Position numbers and translations under genes: made by a program
The notes under the pieces: generated by a model
The model's input: the letters and a program-made list of their open reading frames with translations, nothing else
Told to the model about the DNA's origin: nothing
Databases searched by the model: none
Assembly: GCA_021776375.1 (NCBI GenBank)
Contig: JAJFGA010000028.1
Coordinates: 40,578-104,577, forward strand
From: Hyphococcus sp.
Lineage (GTDB): Bacteria; Pseudomonadota; Alphaproteobacteria; Caulobacterales; Parvularculaceae
Length of the DNA: 64,000 bases
Direction of reading: 5' to 3'
Shown: piece after piece, positions 1 through 7,414 of the stretch
Layout of the letters: each line of letters begins with the position of its first letter
How positions within the stretch are numbered: position 1 is the first letter of the stretch

Positions 1-145
1 TGGCATGGGCATAGATCGCCTGGCTATGCTAAAATACGGCATTCCCGACCTGCGTGATTTCTTCGCCGCTGACGCGCGGTGGCTTGAACATTACGGCTTT
101 GACCCGCTGGACCAGCCAAACCTGGCGACGGGATTGTCGCGATAA
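1..145 (+). CDS. pheS: Phenylalanine--tRNA ligase alpha subunit, C-terminal end (partial)
   Basis: The window opens inside this gene; the first complete codon is at 2 and the stop TAA ends at 145. The 47 visible codons contain [18 protein letters not shown], the class II synthetase motif 3 region at the end of PheS. PheS forms the alpha2beta2 enzyme with PheT and carries the active site that charges tRNA-Phe in the cytoplasm. The presence of pheT at 601 on the same strand supports the call. The rest of the gene is outside the window. Confidence 0.95.
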   Translation, partial: GMGIDRLAMLKYGIPDLRDFFAADARWLEHYGFDPLDQPNLATGLSR

Positions 146-176
146 AGCAAGGCATTGGAAGAAGGAGCGAGCGGCC

Positions 177-560
177 ATGACCTACTATATTGCAAAAACC
201 GTCACCGGTGATTTTGACGCTGTTATTGAGCGCGTCATCGTGGCGCTCAAAGCCGAAGGTTTCGGCGTCTTGACCGAGATCGATGTCGCCGCGACCCTGA
301 AGAAAAAAATCGATGTCGATTTTCGCCCCTATCGTATTCTCGGCGCCTGTAATCCAAAAATGGCCCACAAGGCGCTGATGGCTGAAGACAAGATCGGCGT
401 TATGTTGCCTTGTAATGTCATCGTTCAGAAAACGGATGAAGGCGTCGAAGTCGCAGCGGTAGACCCGAAAGCCTCGATGCAGGCGGTAGAAAACCCAAGC
501 CTTACTGATATCGCCGGTCCGGTGAAAGAGGCGCTGACACGGGTTGTTGAGGGGCTGTAG
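177..560 (+). CDS. DUF302 family protein
   Basis: A 127-residue protein of the DUF302 type: a compact alpha/beta fold with the pattern FDAVIERV...LKAEGFGVLTEIDV near the start and YRILGACNPKMAHKAL in the middle (about residues 53-68). The ATG at 177 is preceded by GAAGGAG at a good distance, which decides the start. No signal peptide or membrane segment is seen, so it is probably cytoplasmic. It sits between pheS and pheT, 31 bases after pheS and 40 before pheT, so it is probably co-transcribed with them. The family has no firmly known biochemical role. Its place inside the synthetase operon looks accidental rather than functional. Confidence 0.85.
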   Translation: MTYYIAKTVTGDFDAVIERVIVALKAEGFGVLTEIDVAATLKKKIDVDFRPYRILGACNPKMAHKALMAEDKIGVMLPCNVIVQKTDEGVEVAAVDPKASMQAVENPSLTDIAGPVKEALTRVVEGL

Positions 561-600
561 ATGACGCATTTGAAACCAACTCTTTTGTTGAGAAAGAAAA

Positions 601-3027
601 ATGAAATTCACTCTTAGTTGGCTCAAAGAGCACCTGGAAACATCCGCCAGTCTCGACGATATTGTTGCGGCGATGGTCTCGGTTGGTCTTGAGGTTGAAG
701 ACGTCGAGAACCCGGCCGAGCGGCTGGCCGCATTCACGATTGGCGAAGTGCTGGAGGCGGATAAACATCCCGACGCCGATAAGCTGAAGATCTGCCGCGT
801 CGCCACAAAAGACGGCGAGATGCAGATCGTCTGCGGCGCTCCGAATGCGCGCGCGGGGATCAAGATCGCCTATGCGCCGGTCGGCGCCTATGTTCCCGGC
901 ATCGACGTCACGCTTAAGAAAGCGAAAATCCGCGGTGTTGAAAGTTTCGGCATGATGTGTTCAGCGCGCGAGATGGAGCTTGGCGACGATCATGACGGGA
1001 TTATCGAGGCGCCGGCGGAGGCTGCTGTCGGCGATCCGGTTGCGGGGTGGCTTGGCGTTAATGATCCAGTGATTGATTTTGAGGTCACGCCAAATCGTTC
1101 CGATACGAATGGTGTCAACGGCGTTGCGCGCGACCTTGCCGCCGCCGGGCTCGGCAAGTTGATCACGCCGCAACCGGTTGCGATTAAAGGTGACTTCCCT
1201 TGTGCACAAAAGATCGGTCTCCGTTTTTCTGATGCGACGCAAGATGCCTGTCCGGCTTTTGCGGGGCGCATTATCAAGAATGTTCAAAACGGCCCCAGCC
1301 CTCAATGGTTGCAGGACAAGTTGCGCGCCATAGGTTTGCGCCCAATCAATGCACTGGTCGATATCACAAATTATATGTCCTATGACCGCGCGCGGCCGCT
1401 TCATGTATATGACGCCGACAAACTAAACGGCGAAATCCACGCCCGGCTCGGCGAGCGCGGCGAAACCTTCCTTGCGTTGGACGGCAAGGAATATGTGGCC
1501 GATGAGACCATGACGGTGATCGCCGACGATAATGGTGTAGTAGGGCTCGGCGGGGTGATGGGCGGCGAGAGCACCGGTTGCACGCCCGAGACCACGAGCG
1601 TCTTTATCGAATGCGCCTGTTTCGATCCCCTGCGCACAGCAAAGACAGGGCGAAAAACCGGCATTAATTCTGATGCGCGCTATCGTTTTGAACGCGGTGT
1701 TGACCCCGACTTTGTTATGCCTGGGCTGGAAATGGCGACGCGGCTGGTGATGGACATGTGCGGTGGTGCGCCGAGCGAGATCACGCTTTCCGGGAGTATT
1801 CCGCAGACTGATCATGTTGTTCTGTTTCCGCCATCGGAGGTCACACGCCTCACGGGCATGAAGACCTCGCCTGAGAATTGCGAGAGCATCTTGACCGCGC
1901 TCGGCTTCGCTGTCGCCAAGTCCGACCCGTGGCAGGTGACGGCGCCGAGCTGGCGCCCGGATATTGGCGGCAAGGCCGATCTTGTCGAGGAAATTGCGCG
2001 CATTATTGGGTTCGATCACTTGCCAACGCAGATGTTGCCGCAACGCGCCGCTGTTGAAATGCCGAAGCTGACGCTGTCGCAGGACCGGCGCCGGCTGGCG
2101 CGCCGGGGGCTCGCCGCTCATGGTCTTCATGAGATTGTCACCTGGTCGTTCATGGATGCGCGCGCCGCGGCGTTGTTTTGTCCGCAAGTTGAACATAGCG
2201 GCGAAGAGTGGCTGAAGGCGCAAGGGCTTATACTCGCTAATCCGATTTCTTCCGATCTTGCGGCGATGCGTCCGTCAATCCTGCCGAACCTCGCCGCCGC
2301 CCTTCAGCGCAATGCCGACCATGGCCGCAATGACCTGGCGCTGTTTGAGGTCGCGCCCGTCTATCAAGGGGACACTCCTGACAAACAGATAAATGTCGCC
2401 GCCGGCGCGCGTCGTTCTAGCCCGCCGCGACACTGGCAGGGCGCGGAGGCGCCAGCCAATGTGTTTGATGTAAAAGCCGACGCGCTTGTCGCGCTTGACG
2501 CCGCCGGCGCGCCGCTGGCGAGCCTGCAGGCGAGCGCTGATGCTCCATCCTGGTACCACCCGGGCCGTTCCGGCGTCTTGCGCCTCGGCCCCAAGGTGCT
2601 GGCGCATTTTGGCGAGCTGCACCCGGGCGTGTTGAAGGCGATGGACATTGACGGTTCGGTGCACGGGTTTGAAGTTTTCCTCGACACCATTCCAACGCCG
2701 AAGAAAAAGCCGACCAAAACCCGGCCCGCGCTCAACGCATCGGAGCTTTTGGCGTTAACCCGGGATTTTGCGTTTGTCGTCGACGAAGACATCGCTGCTG
2801 CGGTGCTGTTAAAAGCGGTTCTTGGCGCTGACAAAAAATACATTACCGGGGTTCGATTGTTTGACGTTTATCGCGGCAAGGGTGTTGACGACGGCAAGAA
2901 ATCGCTAGCGGTCGAGGTTGCCATTCAACCGCAGGGCAAGACCTTCACCGATGAGGAAATCGAAGCGATTGCCGCCAGGATCGTCGCCCAGGCGACAAAA
3001 GCAACGGGCGGGGTTTTGCGGGCGTAA
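601..3027 (+). CDS. pheT: Phenylalanine--tRNA ligase beta subunit
   Basis: 808 residues, normal for bacterial PheT. From the N terminus: the first beta segment, an EMAP-like tRNA-binding OB domain (about residues 40-150, with ADKLKICRV and VCGAPNA), the B3/B4 domain (about 200-400, including the ITNYMSYDRARPLHVYDADKL region), the B5 domain (about 400-475), a catalytic-like core, and the C-terminal FDX-ACB anticodon-binding domain (about 715-808, LTRDFAFVVDEDI). PheT pairs with PheS and recognises and edits tRNA-Phe. The start at 601 follows a purine-rich GAGAAAGAAAA. No frameshift or missing domain is seen. Confidence 0.97.
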   Translation: MKFTLSWLKEHLETSASLDDIVAAMVSVGLEVEDVENPAERLAAFTIGEVLEADKHPDADKLKICRVATKDGEMQIVCGAPNARAGIKIAYAPVGAYVPGIDVTLKKAKIRGVESFGMMCSAREMELGDDHDGIIEAPAEAAVGDPVAGWLGVNDPVIDFEVTPNRSDTNGVNGVARDLAAAGLGKLITPQPVAIKGDFPCAQKIGLRFSDATQDACPAFAGRIIKNVQNGPSPQWLQDKLRAIGLRPINALVDITNYMSYDRARPLHVYDADKLNGEIHARLGERGETFLALDGKEYVADETMTVIADDNGVVGLGGVMGGESTGCTPETTSVFIECACFDPLRTAKTGRKTGINSDARYRFERGVDPDFVMPGLEMATRLVMDMCGGAPSEITLSGSIPQTDHVVLFPPSEVTRLTGMKTSPENCESILTALGFAVAKSDPWQVTAPSWRPDIGGKADLVEEIARIIGFDHLPTQMLPQRAAVEMPKLTLSQDRRRLARRGLAAHGLHEIVTWSFMDARAAALFCPQVEHSGEEWLKAQGLILANPISSDLAAMRPSILPNLAAALQRNADHGRNDLALFEVAPVYQGDTPDKQINVAAGARRSSPPRHWQGAEAPANVFDVKADALVALDAAGAPLASLQASADAPSWYHPGRSGVLRLGPKVLAHFGELHPGVLKAMDIDGSVHGFEVFLDTIPTPKKKPTKTRPALNASELLALTRDFAFVVDEDIAAAVLLKAVLGADKKYITGVRLFDVYRGKGVDDGKKSLAVEVAIQPQGKTFTDEEIEAIAARIVAQATKATGGVLRA

Positions 3028-3114
3028 AGCCGAGCCTGTGCTGGCCAATAGCGGCTTGCAGATCGCGCGCCGCCAAGCTATGACGCGGTTTCCTTGAAGG
3101 CCCGGGAGGTTTGG

Positions 3115-3190
3115 GCCGCATTAGCTCAGTTGGTAGAGCACGTCATTCGTAATGACGGGGTCAGGTGTTCGAGTCACCTATGCGGCACCA
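3115..3190 (+). tRNA. tRNA-Thr (anticodon CGT)
   Basis: A complete 76-base cloverleaf. The acceptor stem is GCCGCAT/ATGCGGC, the D arm GCTC-AGTTGGTA-GAGC, the anticodon stem CGTCA/TGACG with loop TTCGTAA (anticodon CGT, reading ACG), the variable loop GGGTC, and the T arm AGGTG-TTCGAGT-CACCT. The discriminator base is A and CCA is encoded at 3188-3190. It marks the boundary between GC-rich housekeeping DNA and the AT-richer block that follows. No second copy of its 3' end was found downstream. Confidence 0.97.
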
Positions 3191-3522
3191 CTTACATAAA
3201 ATTTCTAAATTTTTACAATAGTTTGCGACGCTCGTACGCCACCTTTCAAACTATTCTTGATGACGATCTCAATCGCAATGATGTTGATGATGCAAGGTGG
3301 GCATCCAAAATCGGGATAAGGAGGAAAATCATTTCCGCTTCCTAATCGGTTCGGTTGGCGTGATTTCAATCGGTGAGTTCAACGAAGATCATTTGCGCAT
3401 CCCGTATATACGAAAGGCGACCACGACCCTTCCCTAATCTGAACGCTGTAATAGGAAAATGAAGCGTCACCCCAGGATCAAGCTTGCAATTAAGAAAAGA
3501 AATTAACGTTTCCAAATATCAC
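3191..3522. other. Intergenic gap after tRNA-Thr, no gene recognised
   Basis: 332 bases, AT-richer than the DNA before the tRNA. Short open stretches exist on both strands, but none has a ribosome-binding site with a recognisable product. Two loosely similar stretches near 3327-3343 and 3384-3400 (ATCATTTCCGCTTCC and ATCATTTGCGCATCC) suggest decayed sequence. There is no integrase fragment and no repeat of the tRNA end. It probably holds the 3' ends of the flanking transcripts and degraded DNA. Confidence 0.4.
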
Positions 3523-4425
3523 TTAATGATCCAGAGATTCGTACACCGGTGTGATAATGCGCTCCGCTGTTATAAACCCCTGCCCCCATTTGCCATTGGT
3601 GTCAGACAGCGGATCAGCGGCGACGATTTCGCGAAGCGTTTCGCCATTTTCCATTCTCGTATTTACGCGCATCCGTACGGAATTTAACATGTCATAATAG
3701 GAAATAAGATCGCTCTCAGATGCGAGTGGCCCGTGGCCGGGAATGATCTTCCAGCTGTCATCAACAATATTTAGCGCTACATCCACAGCAGCTATTATGC
3801 CATCAATGCTACCTCCCGAACTCGTATCAATAAACGGATAATTGCCGTTAAAAAACACGTCGCCCATGTGAATTATTTTGGCATCTTCAAAAATAATCAT
3901 TGAATCGCCGTCTGTATGGCCATGCGGTGAGTGAATGAGCCGGGCGTTTTCGCCATTGAGATAAAATGACAAATCGCTTCTAAAGGTGATATCCGGAAGC
4001 GCCTCTTTGGGTCTTGGCTCTACTTTTGCGTCGATCGCCTTGATAAATTGCTTCGTGCCTAACCGCTTTCGAACATTTTCATGTGCAACAATATACGCCC
4101 CGATTTCTGAAAAATTCTCATTGCCCCCTGTGTGATCACCATGCCAATGCGTATTGATAACAAAATTGATTGATCCGCCACCTAACTCCTCAATTTTGGC
4201 AACTATTTTTTTGGTTAAAGGAGCAAACTGATCATCAATTAGGAATACTCCATCCTCGCCCATGGAAACGCCTATATTTCCACCAAGACTGGATAGCATA
4301 TAAATGCCTCTACCAAGGTCATGAGACTCGACGACGGCATTATCTATATCCGCTTGCGCCAGTGCTGTTGCGCTCGAAGCTACAAAGAAGAGAACAGATA
4401 CATGTACTAGATGTTTTAAACTCAT
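3523..4425 (-). CDS. Secreted metallo-beta-lactamase-fold hydrolase
   Basis: 300 residues with a signal peptide (about 1-24, ending ALAQA) and an MBL fold. The two-zinc ligand set is complete: HWHGDH at 93-98, His170 in SPHGHTDGD, Asp189 in HMGDVFF, and His231 in IIPGHGPL. The protein should act in the periplasm. Families with this layout include class B beta-lactamases, quinoprotein-relay (SoxH-like) hydrolases and lactonases. The substrate cannot be read from sequence and a true carbapenemase is not implied. It is transcribed away from the Lrp-type regulator at 4715 across a 289-base AT-rich spacer, so that regulator is the natural candidate to control it. Confidence 0.88.
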   Translation of the reverse strand: MSLKHLVHVSVLFFVASSATALAQADIDNAVVESHDLGRGIYMLSSLGGNIGVSMGEDGVFLIDDQFAPLTKKIVAKIEELGGGSINFVINTHWHGDHTGGNENFSEIGAYIVAHENVRKRLGTKQFIKAIDAKVEPRPKEALPDITFRSDLSFYLNGENARLIHSPHGHTDGDSMIIFEDAKIIHMGDVFFNGNYPFIDTSSGGSIDGIIAAVDVALNIVDDSWKIIPGHGPLASESDLISYYDMLNSVRMRVNTRMENGETLREIVAADPLSDTNGKWGQGFITAERIITPVYESLDH

Positions 4426-4714
4426 TGTTGTGGGCTTTCTTTCGGCTGAGCCTGCCGGTCAGGATTTAATCCGCCAGATCAAATGTTAATATTCAGCATG
4501 CGTTGTAATAATTGTTTGCCGGTGGTGTAAAACGGCGGCATCCCAGACCTCCCCACCGCAAGGCAATATAGCGCGAGGCTATCTGTTTGCGCTATTACTT
4601 TGTTATCACAAGCCTGTGAAGGCAAATAATTTGACAAATAGTATATATTATGCAAATGTTTTGAGTTCGTTTAGCCGCTTGCGATGGCGATTGCAAAGAA
4701 TTTTCAGATTACTC

Positions 4715-5149
4715 ATGGACAATACTGACAAGCAAATCCTAGCCGTTCTCCAACATGACGGACGCATTACAAATATCGAACTCGCCAAAAGGGTCGGTCT
4801 TACTCATTCTGCGTGCGCGCGACGCATCCAACGTTTGGAGAGTGACGGCGTCATTCGCGGATATAAGGCATTGATTGATAGACAAGCTGTTGGTCTAACG
4901 GTTCACGCTTTTATCGGCGTCACGTGCTCTCCGGATACGGACTTTCGGGACGCCGCACGGCGACTGAGCAAAATTGAGCATACAGTCAGCTGCTATGTCA
5001 TGAGCGGCGAGTTCGATATCATGCTGGAGGTGCTCGCAGAGGACATGGATAGCCTATCGCTGATAATCCTTGACTACGTTTTAAAGACACAGGGCGTGCG
5101 CGCATCGCGGAGCGTGTTCGTGCTTGAAGATGTTGGAATGGTCACATAG
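4715..5149 (+). CDS. Lrp/AsnC family transcriptional regulator
   Basis: 144 residues beginning MDNTDKQILAVLQHDGRI, the classic start of the Lrp/AsnC winged HTH (recognition region about 20-45, ELAKRVGLTHSACARRIQRL). A RAM ligand-binding and oligomerisation domain follows (about 68-140, with SGEFDIMLEVLAEDMDSL). An in-frame GTG at 4616 would add 33 residues with no Lrp character, so the ATG at 4715 is preferred although its ribosome-binding site is weak. It is divergent from the secreted MBL gene. Lrp-type proteins often bind their own AT-rich upstream region and a divergent neighbour, which is the likely arrangement here. The effector is unknown. Confidence 0.93.
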   Translation: MDNTDKQILAVLQHDGRITNIELAKRVGLTHSACARRIQRLESDGVIRGYKALIDRQAVGLTVHAFIGVTCSPDTDFRDAARRLSKIEHTVSCYVMSGEFDIMLEVLAEDMDSLSLIILDYVLKTQGVRASRSVFVLEDVGMVT

Positions 5150-5360
5150 CGCCGCATATCGTGACAAGGGCTAGCGGATCAATGAACTCTTATTGTCAAC
5201 AACCGCACTGCAACTCTGATTTCGCTGATGCCACGCCACAAAAGCAACCTTCGAGATTCAGGAATGCACTGCAGGCAATGGCAACCTTCTTCATACGCAA
5301 ATAGTTTGCACCGTACGCTGTGCGGCATGTCAATTTCGCAAATGGCTTGAGCAAAAGATC

Positions 5361-5380
5361 CGATCACCGAATAGTGATCG
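5361..5380. promoter_or_regulatory. Perfect inverted repeat, candidate operator
   Basis: CGATCACCGAATAGTGATCG is a perfect 7-base inverted repeat with a 6-base centre, lying 71 bases before the ATG of the NTF2-like gene at 5452. Symmetry and position suit a dimeric repressor or activator, and the Lrp-type regulator just upstream is one candidate. No T-tract follows, so it is not a terminator. The rest of 5150-5451 holds no recognisable gene. Confidence 0.35.
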
Positions 5381-5451
5381 CGAAGGGTAACAACGAATCT
5401 GGTAATTGGCGCCGTCACACAATCATTATGCGACAAAACGGGAGGTAAGTT

Positions 5452-5892
5452 ATGAATAAGGCAATCACGTTTGCAGTACTGGCATTGCTCGCGCCATACC
5501 CAGCTCACGCGCAAAACATAGACGCAACAACGTCTGTTCGCACGGCGATTCTCGATTTCGTGGAGGGATGTTATGACGGCGATACAGAGCGCGTGGCGCG
5601 CGCTTTTCACCCAAATTTGGACAAAGGCGGCTTTTGGCAACGCCCCGACGGAACCGTTAGCAGCGGAACACATTCCTATCATGAAATCATAGAGGAGTGC
5701 AGAACGCTTTATACTGAACGAGTACAGCTTCCTGATGAGCCCAAAATGGACATCACGATTTTCGAAATTCTCGATCTTACTGCAAGCGCGAAATTAACCG
5801 CCGAATGGGGTACTGATTTCTTCCACTTAGCAAAATACGACGGCCACTGGCTAATAAAAAACTCGCTGGGTGAGGCGCATCGAGCCGAGTAG
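5452..5892 (+). CDS. Secreted NTF2-like (lumazine-binding-like) protein
   Basis: 146 residues: a signal peptide (about 1-20, ending AHAQ), then a single NTF2/SnoaL-like cone fold. Visible marks are the first helix with FVEGCYDGDTERVARAFHPNLDKGGF, a central strand region, and the final strands AKYDGHWLIKNSLGEAH. This matches the periplasmic 'putative lumazine-binding' group of NTF2-like proteins. The ATG at 5452 follows GGGAGG at a good distance. No catalytic residues stand out, and such proteins are usually small-ligand binders. It lies between the Lrp-type regulator and the sigma operon. The ECF promoter motif found nearby is not seen upstream, so it is probably not in that regulon. Confidence 0.75.
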   Translation: MNKAITFAVLALLAPYPAHAQNIDATTSVRTAILDFVEGCYDGDTERVARAFHPNLDKGGFWQRPDGTVSSGTHSYHEIIEECRTLYTERVQLPDEPKMDITIFEILDLTASAKLTAEWGTDFFHLAKYDGHWLIKNSLGEAHRAE

Positions 5893-5998
5893 GAATACGT
5901 TCACTAGCATCCAAAATTAAATTCGCCCGCTTAGGATTGCCCGTCAGCAAATATTTGAATTTGGTATTCAGCGAAAAGTGCGTTCATAAAATTGAGCG

Positions 5999-6760
5999 CT
6001 ACCATTTATTGAGGAGCGCATGCTCTTCGTCAGCATCAAGCGGTTCATCTGAAATGAGGCCGTCAACAAACTCATCAAATTGGGCGTTGAACCCTGCGGA
6101 TGCGGTTGAGTAGACGCCATCTTCTACATTTTGTGCGGGCACAAGAGCGACAAGTTGGACTTCCCATGTCGTTGTTTTGCGGCAGGCCACAGCACGGTTA
6201 GTCAATTCGTTCTGCGTCACCATGAACTCACGACAGTAATCGCCATTGACTGACATAAATGTCAGCGACGGCGTTATCGCGGCATCGTTTGTTGCGTTGA
6301 TAATATATGTATCAAGGCTCGCGACTTTCTCGAGCGCATGATGAAGAGGGCTGGTTTTATCAAGGGCGCCGGCAGCCAGAACATTGTTACGCTGTACGGC
6401 TGTGCCGGTTGGTGTAATTTGCATGCCCAAACCAAGCCCAACAACAAGCATCATGGATGCAGCAATTGGCATCGCCCATTGCTGTGCTGCTCTTGGCAGG
6501 CGATGAAATGGAAAGGGCACGACATTTTGTGGGCGCTCAGCAGTATCAGTTGATTCAAGCATATCAAGCACGGCCTGTGGCATAGGCGTCTTGTCAATGT
6601 CGCTATAGGCGGCGACAATCAAATGATTGGAGCTTTTTAGTTGCTCAACCCTTCTCGCAAGCCTGTCATCTTGTTGTAGCGCCTGGCTAATCATGTCCAA
6701 TTCACTATCAGCCAGTTCGCCATCGATATAGGCAGAGAGTTTTTCGTCCGTAATCGTCAT
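5999..6760 (-). CDS. Membrane-anchored anti-sigma factor
   Basis: 253 residues. The N-terminal domain (about 1-55, LSAYIDGELADSELDMISQAL) has the opening of anti-sigma domains but lacks the HxxxCxxC zinc motif. A single membrane helix follows (about 95-115, PIAASMMLVVGLGLGMQI), then a periplasmic domain of about 135 residues. That domain contains a CREF...ACR...TW pattern resembling the 17-kDa surface antigen type 2 fold, with two cysteines that could pair. The gene begins 2 bases after the sigma gene stop, so the two are translationally linked. By family logic it holds the sigma factor at the membrane until a periplasmic signal breaks or alters it. The signal is unknown. Confidence 0.85.
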   Translation of the reverse strand: MTITDEKLSAYIDGELADSELDMISQALQQDDRLARRVEQLKSSNHLIVAAYSDIDKTPMPQAVLDMLESTDTAERPQNVVPFPFHRLPRAAQQWAMPIAASMMLVVGLGLGMQITPTGTAVQRNNVLAAGALDKTSPLHHALEKVASLDTYIINATNDAAITPSLTFMSVNGDYCREFMVTQNELTNRAVACRKTTTWEVQLVALVPAQNVEDGVYSTASAGFNAQFDEFVDGLISDEPLDADEEHALLNKW

Positions 6761-6762
6761 GA

Positions 6763-7293
6763 TTAGGCTCCAATAATCGCATTTGTTTCAATACCGGCGC
6801 CCTTCGCGCCAAGTGTTTTGATCAGCGCTTTGCGCGCCCTGGCAATGCGGCTCATGATTGTGCCGATTGGCGCGTCCAACGCTTGCGCTGCTTCAGCATA
6901 GGAAAAGCCTTCAAGAGCAACGAGTGATAAAGCCGCGCGTTGCTCATCGGGCAACGCACCCATCGCTTTATTCACTTCGTTGAAGGCTATTTTATCCATC
7001 ATCATTCGTTCTCCATCGACCTTTTCTTCGCCGCCAATCTTGCCACTTTCGACCGCTGCACCCCGTACTTTTCGTGACCGTATCTCGTCGATCCAGATAT
7101 TTTTGCACACACGAAACGCCCATTTTCCCAAATTCACGTCATCGGGCGCGCCCTTCTTCAATACGCGTTCAACCGTCGCCTGTAGTAAGTCATCGGCGTC
7201 AGCGCGAGCGCCCGTAAGCGCATACGCATATCGGCGTAACCGCGGTAATAGCTCGACAATGCCTTGACGCAGCGCGTCCGTTTTCATCGACAT
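6763..7293 (-). CDS. ECF-type RNA polymerase sigma factor
   Basis: 176 residues with only sigma regions 2 and 4. Region 2 (about 15-85) has LRRYAYALTGARADADDLLQ and a WAFRVCKNIWIDEIRSR segment. Region 4 (about 110-165) has LPDEQRAALSLVALEGFSYA and APIGTIMSRIARARKAL. It directs RNA polymerase to extracytoplasmic-function promoters. A matching GGGAAT-N16-ACGTC promoter lies just upstream (7304-7330, minus), implying autoregulation. The start may be ATG 7293, almost at the predicted transcript start, or ATG 7287, which has AGGGTG upstream. The cognate anti-sigma factor follows directly. Confidence 0.95.
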   Translation of the reverse strand: MSMKTDALRQGIVELLPRLRRYAYALTGARADADDLLQATVERVLKKGAPDDVNLGKWAFRVCKNIWIDEIRSRKVRGAAVESGKIGGEEKVDGERMMMDKIAFNEVNKAMGALPDEQRAALSLVALEGFSYAEAAQALDAPIGTIMSRIARARKALIKTLGAKGAGIETNAIIGA

Positions 7294-7303
7294 TCACCCT
7301 ATT

Positions 7304-7330
7304 GACGTGCTGGGTCTCGAAATTATTCCC
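7304..7330 (-). promoter_or_regulatory. ECF promoter for the sigma/anti-sigma operon
   Basis: On the minus strand this 27-base site reads GGGAAT, 16 bases, ACGTC. The same two elements with the same 16-base spacing occur at 7339-7365 and 9911-9937. A GGGAAT/GGAAC-type -35 and a CGTC-type -10 are typical of ECF promoters. If CGTC covers -12 to -9, transcription would begin near 7295, giving a leaderless or nearly leaderless sigma mRNA. That the neighbouring sigma factor is the one that reads it is inferred. Confidence 0.75.
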
Positions 7331-7338
7331 TAAAAAGT

Positions 7339-7365
7339 GGGAATTTTCCCTACTTTCGAAACGTC
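7339..7365 (+). promoter_or_regulatory. ECF promoter for the subtilase gene
   Basis: Plus-strand GGGAAT, 16 bases, ACGTC, back to back with the sigma operon promoter; the two GGGAAT boxes are 8 bases apart. Predicted transcription start near 7374 leaves a leader of about 40 bases before the ATG at 7415. The symmetric pair means one sigma factor could fire both directions from one intergenic region. Confidence 0.75.
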
Positions 7366-7414
7366 ACCTTTACGATGTCGTATGATAGACTCGATTGGTT
7401 AAATTTGGTGAGAT

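Noticed and set aside
3523..4425. Carbapenem-resistance gene
   Set aside because: The MBL fold is widespread; the sequence shows only the zinc ligands and a signal peptide, not the features of a known resistance subclass. Substrate left open.
5179..5682. 167-codon minus-strand frame overlapping the NTF2-like gene
   Set aside because: It is antisense to a gene with signal peptide, good ribosome-binding site and recognisable fold, and it resembles no known protein.
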